This document shows positions 1-7,587 of a stretch of DNA of 48,580 nt, one piece after another (the stretch's first letter is position 1; each line of letters begins with the position of its first letter). The notes beneath the pieces are model-generated. The model was not told where the DNA came from, searched no databases, and saw only the letters and a list, made by a program, of their open reading frames with translations. Source of the stretch: Bacteroidota bacterium (lineage in GTDB: Bacteria > Bacteroidota > Bacteroidia > Bacteroidales > F082); the NCBI GenBank assembly GCA_003232915.1, contig QIKE01000065.1, positions 1-48,580 on the forward strand, in the 5' to 3' direction. The position numbers and the translations under genes were made by a program.

Positions 1-2
1 AG

Positions 3-305
3 ATTATAAATTCAGATCAGGGCAGTCAATTTACCTGTCCGTTATGGGTAGAATATTTGCAGGGAAAGCAAATCAAAATCAGCATGGATAGTAAAGGTAG
101 AGCGCTGGATAATATTTTCATTGAACGGTTATGGCGAACAGTAAAGCAGGATTACGTCTATTTACATCCGGCAGAAGACGTAATAGAATTGTATAAGGGA
201 TGAAAAGGTTTTTTCAAGTATTATAACCATCAGAAAACACACCAGGGAAATAGGAAGAGTTTGCCCGGTAGAGTTATACAAAATAGCATCCTAAGACATG
301 AATAA
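3..305 (+). pseudogene. IS3-family transposase (OrfB), C-terminal remnant with nonsense codon
   Basis: Reading from base 3 gives the C-terminal half of an IS3-type DDE integrase. The second catalytic Asp is in SDQGSQFT and the catalytic Glu is in FIERLW, with 35 residues between them, which matches the DD(35)E spacing of this family. The downstream YYNHQKTHQG block is also typical. A TGA at 201-203 falls in the YKG-x-KGFF segment, where relatives usually carry Leu or Ile, so the frame is broken by a single-base-type nonsense change; it then runs on to TAA at 303-305. The N-terminal part and OrfA lie outside the window, so whether they survive is unknown. Family assignment is firm; loss of function is inferred from the stop codon. 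Confidence 0.85.
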
Positions 306-330
306 AAGAGAAAAAGAACAGAGAATAAAA

Positions 331-381
331 GCTGTTAATATTGGGAAATAACTCTGCGAGTTATTTCCCAATATTAACAGC
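331..381. terminator. Perfect 24-bp inverted repeat with 3-nt loop
   Basis: Arms 331-354 and 358-381 are exact reverse complements separated by TGC. It lies 25 bp downstream of the transposase reading frame. On the minus strand the hairpin is followed by a T-rich run (330 downwards), so it could stop transcription entering the insertion element from the host side. On the plus strand there is no T tract. A junction of two abutted IS ends with a 3-bp spacer is an alternative. Confidence 0.6.
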
Positions 382-432
382 AATAATAATACAAATAAGA
401 ATAAAAAACTCAATTAAGAAAAGTCGATTCGT

Positions 433-460
433 GGTCTGAAAGATGGGGGGGTACTTTATT
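433..460 (+). repeat. Possible right end of the IS3-family element
   Basis: A G-rich end reading GTCTGAAAGAT, then seven G, then GTAC resembles the general pattern of IS150-group right ends (a GTC-rich inner part, a G run, then TAC). No matching left end is in the window and no target duplication can be shown, so the boundary is tentative. Confidence 0.35.
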
Positions 461-632
461 TACTCCTTGGCGCGCGAATGTTTCGCTTGTCTTAGCTTAC
501 TGACAGTTTATTGAACAATGAACAATATCAAGGCAAAAGAAGATTATGTTTATTCATCTGGAGTAGATTATGCCGTGGGGAAAGGTTTGCTTAAGATTGA
601 AACTTATAGGTTGAAGTTTAATGGTGATTATG

Positions 633-655
633 GGCACGCGGAACATCCGCGTGCC
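633..655. repeat. GC-rich 10-bp hairpin, loop ACA
   Basis: GGCACGCGGA (633-642) and TCCGCGTGCC (646-655) are perfect reverse complements. There is no T tract on either side, so it is not a classical terminator. It is much more GC-rich than its surroundings. Confidence 0.6.
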
Positions 656-712
656 AGTGTCCGGTTGCAGACGAGGGACTGATGAGGGGATTTCCATCTT
701 TCAAATCTCCTT

Positions 713-844
713 GAACATCGAACACTGATTAACGATTGAAGATTTTAGAAGTTTTGATAACCTTGAAGTTGCCCGGTTCAGGAAATCAGTTTGTCGTCAC
801 AAACAAATCTTACATCGACGTTCGGTGATCGGTGTTCGATATTC
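713..844. repeat. Two inverted copies of a GAACATCGAACAC motif
   Basis: The first copy is at 713-736 on the plus strand, beginning GAACATCGAACACTGAT. The second is at 819-844 on the minus strand, beginning GAATATCGAACACCGAT. The two copies agree at most positions over about 24 bases and face each other. Function unknown; possibly remains of an intergenic repeat. Confidence 0.45.
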
Positions 845-930
845 TTCCTCCCACAATCATTTCTACTTTCCGGAAAGAATTTTGCAAAATGCGGCTTGAG
901 AAAAAATCGGCAAACCCTGATTATAAAACA

Positions 931-1263
931 TTATTTCGACTTTATCATCGTCAGCAACATCTTAAACCTGTTTTCAGCCTCAACGGCATGGGGGATGTTG
1001 GCCGGCATAATGATAATCCCGTTTTCTTTTACCTCAAACGGTTTTTTGTCGAGAACGATAACCGCCGACCCGTCCAGCACCTGAACCAACGCATCAAAAG
1101 GGGCAGTGTGTTCGCTCAGAGACTGTCCTTTGTCAAAAGCAAACAGGGTTACCGAACCCGTTTCTTTGTTTAAAATCGTACGGCTGACGATGGCCCCTTC
1201 CGAATAATCAATGCTGGTATTCAACTCCGCCACTTTCCCTTTGTCAAATTCTTTCTTCTCCAT
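931..1263 (-). CDS. Small single-domain cupin protein
   Basis: A 110-residue protein that is almost entirely one cupin beta-barrel. The first cupin motif is recognisable around SLSEHTAPFDALVQVLDG and the second around GIIIMPANIPHAVEA. The His in SEHTAP and the His in IPHAVE are candidate metal ligands. Such short cupins bind a divalent metal and act as sensors or small enzymes, but the substrate cannot be read from sequence. It starts at the ATG at 1263 and has no signal peptide, so it should be cytoplasmic. It stands alone between the insertion-sequence debris and the M1 peptidase and has no obvious operon partner. The family call is good; the function is unknown. Confidence 0.8.
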   Translation of the reverse strand: MEKKEFDKGKVAELNTSIDYSEGAIVSRTILNKETGSVTLFAFDKGQSLSEHTAPFDALVQVLDGSAVIVLDKKPFEVKENGIIIMPANIPHAVEAENRFKMLLTMIKSK

Positions 1264-1663
1264 TTTTACAAGTATTTATTCTATGCAATAATACGACTAA
1301 AAGTCCATTTATAACAGGAGTCGTATATCAAATTAAGGTGTTATCTGTCATATTTTTAAAGAGGTTTTCTGTTAATGAGTGGCCTTTTTACATTGGGTTA
1401 ATTTTTTATTCCGCAAGCGTAATTGAGTTTTTTTTGGTTAGGATTAAAAATTCAAGGATTTCCGGCGTTTACATCCTACCGTCGCATTGCCATCCCTAAT
1501 AAAAGATATAAAAACAACTTCTTCAATTTGGATTGGGGAACAAACCAAAGCCACTTTCTAATGAGGTGGATGCTTTACTTGTTGTGCGGCTCGTACATTT
1601 TTTTAAATGGAACAATTTGTCCCGTTTCGTTCACAACAACACCTACATTATTGTTGGTTCAGA
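1264..1663. other. Spacer; contains repeat copy A only
   Basis: No coding frame with family resemblance is seen on either strand. The only structured item is the roughly 40-bp dispersed repeat at 1531-1570, which lies about 100 bp beyond the 3' end of the minus-strand peptidase gene. Confidence 0.5.
1531..1570 (-). repeat. Dispersed tail repeat, copy A
   Basis: The plus strand contains CAAACCAAAGCCACTTTCTA followed by ATGAGGTGGA. It aligns with 35431-35470 and 47855-47895. All three copies have the same orientation and lie 50-130 bp past the stop of a minus-strand gene. Confidence 0.5.
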
Positions 1664-3652
1664 TTACAGTTTTACAAATTTTTTCACAAAAGTATTTTGC
1701 CCGTCACTTACTTTTATCAAGTAAAAGCCATTGGATAAACCGGATAAAAATAATGACTTCTGATCGTTACGGGTTTTAAACCTACGGAATATTTTTCCTT
1801 CGAAGTCAGAAATGGAAATTGTTTTTGTGGTTTGCGAGTTGGGATGCTCAAAATACAACATCAACTTATCTTTCACCGGATTGGGACCCAAACGAAAATA
1901 AACCGGATTTTCAATTTTTTCGGGCAGCCCAATGATAATACTTTTTACTTTTTCCAAAGTCCAATTGTTGGGGTCGACTTGGAAAGCAATAACCTGTTTT
2001 TCAAAAGGTACCACATAATTGTTTATGTTATCGGTTTGCCAAAGGCTGATAATGGTGTCGCTACCGTCAGCAAAAACCAATTTGTAATCCATCAGCATAG
2101 TAAATAAAGTGGTATAAGGTGTTGATGTTGTTTGGACAGAAGAAAGATGAAACTTTCCGTTATTGTAATACCATTCGTAACTATAATAAGGGAAGCCTCT
2201 GCCATAATACCATTGGTTAAAAAAGTAATCGAAATTGGTACCGGTAACAGCTTCTGCCACATTTTTAAAATCTTCGCCGGTAGCCGTACTGTCGGCGTAT
2301 TGAATTTGAAAAGTGTCCAACACATCAAAAAATACTGAATCGTTTTGAATTTCGTGTCGTAGCATATGGATTATAGAAGCTCCTTTGTCGTATGTAAGTT
2401 GTCCGTTGAAAATACGCCATTCGTTACCTGGGAAAACTTGCTCTTCAGGAATATAGACGCTTCCTGCCGAACTTGATGTATCGGACATAGCATTTTTTTG
2501 CGTTTTGATGATAAACGACTGTCCGGCATTCCAACCTTGAAGTTTTTCTACGGCGAGATAGTTTGAATAAGTGGCAAAGCCTTCGTTAATCCAAATGTCG
2601 CTCCAAGTTGCACAAGTAACATTGTCGCCGAACCACATATGCCCCAACTCGTGTGAAACCAAATGAAAGCTAAACCCACCGATAGTAGTCATAGTTTGAT
2701 GTTCCATACCACCGCTAAGTTCTGTTAGGCAATGCCCGTATTTTTCATCCGCAAAGGGATAGATAGTATAGAGGTTGGAATAGAGTTCTAAAATTGCGGC
2801 AGTTTCGTCAATTCCTGCTTTGTTTGCTTGAAGGCAAGAAGGAGTATCGTAAATAAAATTTTGTATCAATACCGAATCGCCGTTTAATCCCGCCGGGTGG
2901 GCATAAACGTCGTAATCTTGATAGTCGGCCACCGCAAACGACAACAGATAGTAATCAATGGCATGGTGCTCTTTCCATTCGTAGCGTTTTTTACCGTTGC
3001 CAAGGTCGGTAACATTGGTCAATAGTCCTTCCGATCCTGCCATATAAGCCGAATCGCAAGTAAGGAAAATCCAGGCCGAGTCGGCTTTGTCCTCCAAAAC
3101 TTGTTTTACGGGAAACCAGTCTTTAGCTGCAAAAGGCTCTGACAATGTCCATGTAACATCTTTGTTGTAGGTATAGGAATGATCGTGAGTAACACCACTA
3201 AAAAACCCTCCCGTCGGTGGTTGGCCGTGGTAATAAATTTTTGCTGTAAAATAATTGCCTATGGGTATTGCACTGACAGGAACCAACACATTATTTCCGT
3301 CGTGGATAATATTAGTATCGCGTACGTCATTCATAAAAAACGAGTCGATAGTCATTTCGGGTATTAGTTCAAAAGCAAACGTATCTACTTGAATTACAGC
3401 CGTTGCTCCAATACTTGTGTTGCCACTGATATAAATATTAGCCGGGCTAACATTAATATCAATAAAGTAAAAATGGACATCGTAATCCCACAAATGATCA
3501 TTTTGCCAAAGATAATTGGGATCGAAAACCTTTAATGCTTTTTGATGTTGAAAATACTCCTGTTTACCATCGTTGGGTATCAGGTCGTTCCACTGTGCAA
3601 AACTTGCATAAGAGATTAACGACAAAATAATAAGAGTAAAAAGCCTTCTCAT
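1664..3652 (-). CDS. Secreted M1-family metallopeptidase with type IX sorting tail
   Basis: A 662-residue zinc aminopeptidase-type protein. The start is taken at the ATG at 3652 because it opens directly into a signal peptide (MRRLFTLIILSL... cleaved near SFA-Q). An in-frame start 13 codons upstream only adds a non-signal extension. The zinc site is HELGH at about residues 334-338, with the third ligand Glu about residue 357 in NEGFATY (HExxH-x18-E). The substrate motif is GGMEHQ, a variant of GAMEN. The last 75 residues (LGPNPVKDKL... to FVKKFVKL) form a type A type IX secretion sorting domain, so the enzyme is probably exported and surface-attached or released. It is followed upstream by porZ, a component of that same secretion machinery, on the same strand with a 99-bp gap. 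Confidence 0.9.
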   Translation of the reverse strand: MRRLFTLIILSLISYASFAQWNDLIPNDGKQEYFQHQKALKVFDPNYLWQNDHLWDYDVHFYFIDINVSPANIYISGNTSIGATAVIQVDTFAFELIPEMTIDSFFMNDVRDTNIIHDGNNVLVPVSAIPIGNYFTAKIYYHGQPPTGGFFSGVTHDHSYTYNKDVTWTLSEPFAAKDWFPVKQVLEDKADSAWIFLTCDSAYMAGSEGLLTNVTDLGNGKKRYEWKEHHAIDYYLLSFAVADYQDYDVYAHPAGLNGDSVLIQNFIYDTPSCLQANKAGIDETAAILELYSNLYTIYPFADEKYGHCLTELSGGMEHQTMTTIGGFSFHLVSHELGHMWFGDNVTCATWSDIWINEGFATYSNYLAVEKLQGWNAGQSFIIKTQKNAMSDTSSSAGSVYIPEEQVFPGNEWRIFNGQLTYDKGASIIHMLRHEIQNDSVFFDVLDTFQIQYADSTATGEDFKNVAEAVTGTNFDYFFNQWYYGRGFPYYSYEWYYNNGKFHLSSVQTTSTPYTTLFTMLMDYKLVFADGSDTIISLWQTDNINNYVVPFEKQVIAFQVDPNNWTLEKVKSIIIGLPEKIENPVYFRLGPNPVKDKLMLYFEHPNSQTTKTISISDFEGKIFRRFKTRNDQKSLFLSGLSNGFYLIKVSDGQNTFVKKFVKL

Positions 3653-3751
3653 AGTATTTAATTTTATGATTACATAGGGATAAAAGTACAAATAATGACA
3701 GGCAATACAAAAGAAACGTTGCCTGAAACAGAAAAGAAAGGTATTGAAAGG

Positions 3752-6088
3752 CTAATGAATAATTAGTATTTTAGTAACCACGGTTTGGGTACCGTCGTCG
3801 TTGGTTACAAAAACAAGGTAAACTCCGGTAGCTGCTTTACGTCCGTCGAAATTGTAGCCGTTCCATATAGCCTGCCCCCCCTCGGCAGTAGTTTCAAATA
3901 CCAGATTTCCGTATGTATCGGTAATTTTTACGTTAGCATTACTCACCAGATTTTTTATGGCAATGAGGCCGTTAAAGTTTGCACGTACAGGGTTGGGATA
4001 GGCATATACACCCGAATTAGTTGGTCCTCCCTGAGTAGCTGTGCTGCGATACGAAATAATGCCATTGGTTGTGCCTATAAATACTTCACCATTTGAATTA
4101 ATAGTAATACCGGTAATGTTGTTAGACAATAGTGGACTGTTAGTAGTAGTAAAATGATGGATTTCTTTCAAGCCGTCAGGCGATAAAAGAAAAACCCCTG
4201 CTCTTTCGGTACCTATCCATTTTCGGTTGGCACCGTCAATGGCAATAGCAGTTATCTGTTCGGTTACAAGCAAAATGTCGGCCAGTCCCGAACCATCGTT
4301 GCGAGGTACCAAAATTTGATGAGCATCGAAATCGGCTCCTGGAATAAAAATGTTTTCGGGTGAGCTAAACACGGCTATGCCTTTGTCGGTGCCAACCCAC
4401 ACGGAACCGTCATTATCGGCGGCAAACGAAAAAACTCCGTTGCCGGGAATAGCACCGTTACCGGTAGCCGAACCGAGGACTTTTACCTGATCGTCGGTTG
4501 GGTCGTCGAGTGTTCCGTTGTCGTTAAAAACAATTAAAAATCCGAATTTTCTCATGATAATCCATTTATAATTGTTCTTATCAACCATCATGTTTCCTAT
4601 GTCGATGGCACTAAGAGAACCACCAAGGTTAAATGATTTCCATTCTCCGTTATCTTTCATCACCGAAAGCAGGTTGGGGGCACCTGTGTTAGCAACCCAA
4701 AGGTTGTGATAGCTATCGAAATCAAGACCACTGATATTTACTTGATCGGGTGCCGCAACCCAAGGACGTAAACTACTGTTATTAACAGAATATATAGTTG
4801 ACAATTTGTTGTTTACAAATTTCAGCACCCCATCTTGCCAGCTGCCTACATAAGCAATATTGGGATTGTCTGGGTCAACTTTTACACTCACAAAGTCGGT
4901 AATGGTATCAAATGCATCGGTATTTTTTCTATTAAAGGTCGTCCATGTTTCGTTTGTATAAGAAAATATTCCGTCAAGCATATACAATTTCGACCAATTC
5001 GATTGTCTTCCGCCCGGTGCCACCCAAACGTTTGTGCCCGCTGCGTCTAGTGCATATACATTTTTTGTTCCCGGTCCGTTGGGAAGAATAATTTCGCCGT
5101 TCCACCCTTCTGCCCAAGTTTTCAACAAACCGCTTTTCGAATCACCTATCCAAATATCGCCAGCTTTATCTTTCTGTGCGGCATATGGTTGTATCCTGTT
5201 TTTCGATGGATTCCATATGTTATATAAATCTTTGCCATCTGTACCGTAAACATAAACATTGTATCGCCCTACCAAGAGCATTTCGTTGCCAAAAACATTC
5301 ATTTGCCAATGACGTGCATGGTTGTTGGGCTGAAAATAATCCCATGTGCTACCATTGAAAACATACATAGTGTCGCCATCATAACCCCCATTATCATAAT
5401 TAACATAAACTTTTCCGCCAAAAACAGCTATAAGATTGTATGTTAACGAAGGTTTGTGTAAACGTAAATCTTTGTGCCATTCATTGAAGTCGGCAAGATT
5501 CAATGCGTTTTTATTGGCATAATAAATACCGTTTTCGGTAGCAGCAAATAGTGAGGTATCGTTCACGCTCATGTCAAGTACATTAACAGCATCGCCGTTA
5601 GCACCAATATAATACGTGTCTTTTATCTCTTGTTTTTTCATATCAAGTACCACAATGCCAAAACCACAGGAGAGGTAAGCATACGAGCCGATAAACATAA
5701 TGTTGTTGATGGTTTTATTGCCGAGAATTTCTTTGTCGCGAATATCAGACAGATTGATGATTTCACCTTTATCGTTTATCAAATCAATATTGGCGTCGGT
5801 ATATGCTATTAGCAAAGTGTGCAACTGTTCGTTATAAGCTATCTTTTTGATACCCACATCGTGTAAACCTTTTATCTTATCAATACGTTCGATACGATTG
5901 TCGTTTGTATTGTAAGTAAACATGTCATAAGGCGTAGCGGCATAAATAAGATTTTTGGCCACTGCTACATCAATTACGGTTTTGTATGGAAGATCGGTAC
6001 GCCATTGACCAATTGCTGTTTCTTGTGAATAAGCCGAAAAAGATATTAAAGTAAAAGACAATACAAAAGTAAGGAAAGTGTTTTTCAT
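3752..6088 (-). CDS. porZ: Type IX secretion system surface protein PorZ
   Basis: 778 residues, the usual PorZ length. A signal peptide (MKNTFLTFVLSFTLISFSAYSQ) is followed by WRTDLPYK and two beta-propellers of the two-component-regulator type, with repeats such as AAGTNVWVAPGG, DIWIGDSKSGL and NGEVFIGTTNGI. The C-terminal region from about residue 700 (VYAYPNPVRANFNGLIAI... VTKILIIH) is the conserved type IX sorting-like domain of this protein. In Porphyromonas gingivalis, PorZ sits in the outer-membrane attachment complex with PorU, PorV and PorQ and helps attach cargo to anionic lipopolysaccharide. porQ is also in this window (43851). A divergent promoter box at 6169-6176 likely drives it, with a leader of about 75 nt. 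Confidence 0.88.
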   Translation of the reverse strand: MKNTFLTFVLSFTLISFSAYSQETAIGQWRTDLPYKTVIDVAVAKNLIYAATPYDMFTYNTNDNRIERIDKIKGLHDVGIKKIAYNEQLHTLLIAYTDANIDLINDKGEIINLSDIRDKEILGNKTINNIMFIGSYAYLSCGFGIVVLDMKKQEIKDTYYIGANGDAVNVLDMSVNDTSLFAATENGIYYANKNALNLADFNEWHKDLRLHKPSLTYNLIAVFGGKVYVNYDNGGYDGDTMYVFNGSTWDYFQPNNHARHWQMNVFGNEMLLVGRYNVYVYGTDGKDLYNIWNPSKNRIQPYAAQKDKAGDIWIGDSKSGLLKTWAEGWNGEIILPNGPGTKNVYALDAAGTNVWVAPGGRQSNWSKLYMLDGIFSYTNETWTTFNRKNTDAFDTITDFVSVKVDPDNPNIAYVGSWQDGVLKFVNNKLSTIYSVNNSSLRPWVAAPDQVNISGLDFDSYHNLWVANTGAPNLLSVMKDNGEWKSFNLGGSLSAIDIGNMMVDKNNYKWIIMRKFGFLIVFNDNGTLDDPTDDQVKVLGSATGNGAIPGNGVFSFAADNDGSVWVGTDKGIAVFSSPENIFIPGADFDAHQILVPRNDGSGLADILLVTEQITAIAIDGANRKWIGTERAGVFLLSPDGLKEIHHFTTTNSPLLSNNITGITINSNGEVFIGTTNGIISYRSTATQGGPTNSGVYAYPNPVRANFNGLIAIKNLVSNANVKITDTYGNLVFETTAEGGQAIWNGYNFDGRKAATGVYLVFVTNDDGTQTVVTKILIIH

Positions 6089-6168
6089 ATAACTGAATAT
6101 TTTTATAATATAGGGTTAACTAAAAAAAATTATAATTATTGCAATTTCCATACGCATAATTGCATCAA

Positions 6169-6176
6169 CAAAGATA
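6169..6176 (-). promoter_or_regulatory. -7 promoter box for porZ
   Basis: The minus strand reads TATCTTTG, an exact match to the Bacteroidota -7 consensus TAnnTTTG. It lies 81 bp upstream of the porZ start and back to back with the regulator promoter at 6203. Confidence 0.6.
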
Positions 6177-6202
6177 AACGAAACAGTTTACCCTATTTAT
6201 TT

Positions 6203-6210
6203 TATCTTTG
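6203..6210 (+). promoter_or_regulatory. -7 promoter box for the AraC regulator
   Basis: TATCTTTG matches TAnnTTTG exactly. The predicted transcription start (about 6217) would coincide with a TTG at 6218, which argues for translation starting at the ATG at 6233. Confidence 0.65.
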
Positions 6211-6232
6211 AACGAAATTGAAACTTTGCCTA

Positions 6233-6829
6233 ATGAGTATAAATGAGAAAACCTATCGGTCTCTTCAAATCAACAACATGATTTGCGATTGTTGCGTAAA
6301 ATTACTACATTTATTGCTTGAAAAAGACGGTGTTGAAGTTGTAGCTGCAAAAGCGGGAGAACTGAGAATAGCATACGACAACCGTCAAGTTTCGTTTTAT
6401 GATATTGAAAAAATCATTAATAAAAACGGATTTTATATTATCAAAGAAAAAGAAAAAGAGTTGATTAATCACTTGAAAATTGCTGTAATTGAACTGGTAC
6501 ATTACACTACTTTTAATGCAATGGTACGCAATTCCGATTTTCTTGTGGAAAAATTTTGCAAATCATACCAATATCTGTCAGCATTGTTTTCGAAACACGA
6601 AGGAATAACCCTTGAAAAATACATTATCTTACAAAAGATCGAAAAAGTAAAGCAATTGCTTTTTGAAGAAGACCTAAGCTTGAGCGAAATTGCTTATATG
6701 ATGGGCTACAGCAGTGTCCAGTATTTATCAACCCAGTTTAAAAATGTTGCTGGTGTTTCGGTTACCGAATTTAAAAAGAAACCGATAAAATATATGCAAT
6801 CAATTGATAAAGTGGGCCAAAAAGGGTGA
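6233..6829 (+). CDS. AraC-family regulator with N-terminal HMA-like domain
   Basis: 198 residues from the ATG at 6233. A TTG 15 bases earlier would sit on the transcription start itself. The first 60 residues resemble a heavy-metal-associated ferredoxin-like fold with a Cys cluster (MICDCCVKLL). The C-terminal 90 residues form an AraC helix-turn-helix pair, with LSEIAYMMGYSSVQYLSTQF as the second recognition region. This two-part layout is common in Bacteroidota, often near metal-export genes. Here no metal transporter is nearby and the divergent neighbour is porZ. It probably binds DNA in the cytoplasm in response to a metal or thiol signal; the ligand is unproven. Confidence 0.82.
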   Translation: MSINEKTYRSLQINNMICDCCVKLLHLLLEKDGVEVVAAKAGELRIAYDNRQVSFYDIEKIINKNGFYIIKEKEKELINHLKIAVIELVHYTTFNAMVRNSDFLVEKFCKSYQYLSALFSKHEGITLEKYIILQKIEKVKQLLFEEDLSLSEIAYMMGYSSVQYLSTQFKNVAGVSVTEFKKKPIKYMQSIDKVGQKG

Positions 6830-7050
6830 AACCGAACAAAAGTATTTCTATATGCAACTTTTATTATTTACTATGGCATCCGGCTTTTTTGGCTTTGTCG
6901 CCATCAGTTTATTGATATTGGCTTGCTGATGACGGCTATGCTAATTGATGCCTGTGGAAGGGCCATTCAGGGGAGTATTTGTGGCTTTTACTATTTCTAT
7001 TTTGGTAAATTAATTCATTCATTTTTGTAATACCTCATAATATCTTTTTC
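6830..7050. other. Spacer after the AraC regulator
   Basis: No gene recognised. Two very short hydrophobic frames (24 codons at 6852, 33 codons near 6928) end quickly and match nothing known to me. With the transposase tail that follows, this looks like degraded DNA. Confidence 0.4.
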
Positions 7051-7269
7051 TCATTGCTGATAACGTTTGATCGTTTGCTTTATTTTGGCTTCTATGTTCC
7101 TGGCATTTTTTGCCAATTGTCCAACAAGCAGTTATCTTACATCTTTGTACGAAAGTAGTGGCGCATCTTCTTTGATGTTAATTCGTTGCTCAGTAACAAA
7201 TAGCATTGCCATTGAAGTAAGCGCCATGCGGTTGTTCCAATCTTCCAGTTTCTTGAACTGTCCGGCATC
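7051..7269 (-). pseudogene. Decayed C-terminal piece of a DDE transposase (IS4/IS701-like)
   Basis: Reading the minus strand from 7269 gives DAGQFKKLEDWNNRMALTSM, then AMLFVTEQRIN and EDAPLLSYKDVR, a TAA, then LLVGQLAKNARNIE and a TGA at 7051-7053. The pattern W-x-x-x-MAL-x-x-MAMLF, followed by a PLLS-x-x-D motif, is typical of the tail of IS4- and IS701-type transposases. A stop sits just before the segment (7270-7272) and another within it. No complete ends or catalytic residues remain, so it cannot transpose. Confidence 0.6.
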
Positions 7270-7315
7270 TCAAAATATTATCTCGTTAATTAATATCCAT
7301 ATCAATATTTTCCCT

Positions 7316-7323
7316 TATCTTTG
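7316..7323 (+). promoter_or_regulatory. -7 promoter box for the metH leader
   Basis: TATCTTTG matches TAnnTTTG exactly and lies about 45 bp before the riboswitch. Transcription from here would include the whole aptamer. Confidence 0.65.
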
Positions 7324-7362
7324 TTCCGTATTTCAAATTCTCTCCTTTATTAAGCGAGGTTT

Positions 7363-7477
7363 TTGATTTATAAAGAAGGGTGGAGAGATTAGGCTCTACG
7401 AAGCCCTGGCAACCTTCCGTTACAAGCGGAAAAGGTGCCAATACCTAACCTGCATTTGTGTGGGAAATGATAAATTA
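7363..7477 (+). ncRNA. SAM-I riboswitch (S box)
   Basis: The conserved SAM-I core is present in order: GGTGGAGAGATTAGGCTCTA, then GAAGCCCTGGCAACC (7400-7414), a variable P3 arm (CTTCCG/CGGAAA), then AAGGTGCCAATACC (7432-7445). P1 is formed by a TTTAT-rich arm near 7365 and ATAAATT near 7470. It lies about 110 bp upstream of metH, the expected target for S-adenosylmethionine feedback. No clear intrinsic terminator is visible in the 110-bp expression platform, so the mode of control (translation or termination) is open. Confidence 0.93.
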
Positions 7478-7587
7478 AAAACGGGAACTCAATGAGTAAA
7501 ATGTTTGGCATAAGTGCCGATATTTGAACCGGATAACTTTTTTGGAGATAGTTTTCTTCAAAAGGCATTCCCTTTGATTCTTAAATT

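Larger units (their letters stand above)
461..930. other. Spacer without a convincing gene
   Basis: This stretch holds a GC-rich hairpin (633-655) and two inverted copies of a GAACATCGAACAC-type motif. A 54-codon frame at 518-682 starts with ATG but spans the hairpin and matches no family I know, so it is not called. The sequence looks like insertion-site debris between the IS element and the cupin gene. Confidence 0.5.

Noticed and set aside
518-682. 54-codon frame with ATG between the IS remnant and the cupin gene
   Set aside because: It runs through a perfect GC-rich hairpin, matches no known family and lies in apparent insertion debris.
6218-6232. TTG start five codons upstream for the AraC regulator
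   Set aside because: The TTG coincides with the expected transcription start given the promoter box at 6203-6210.
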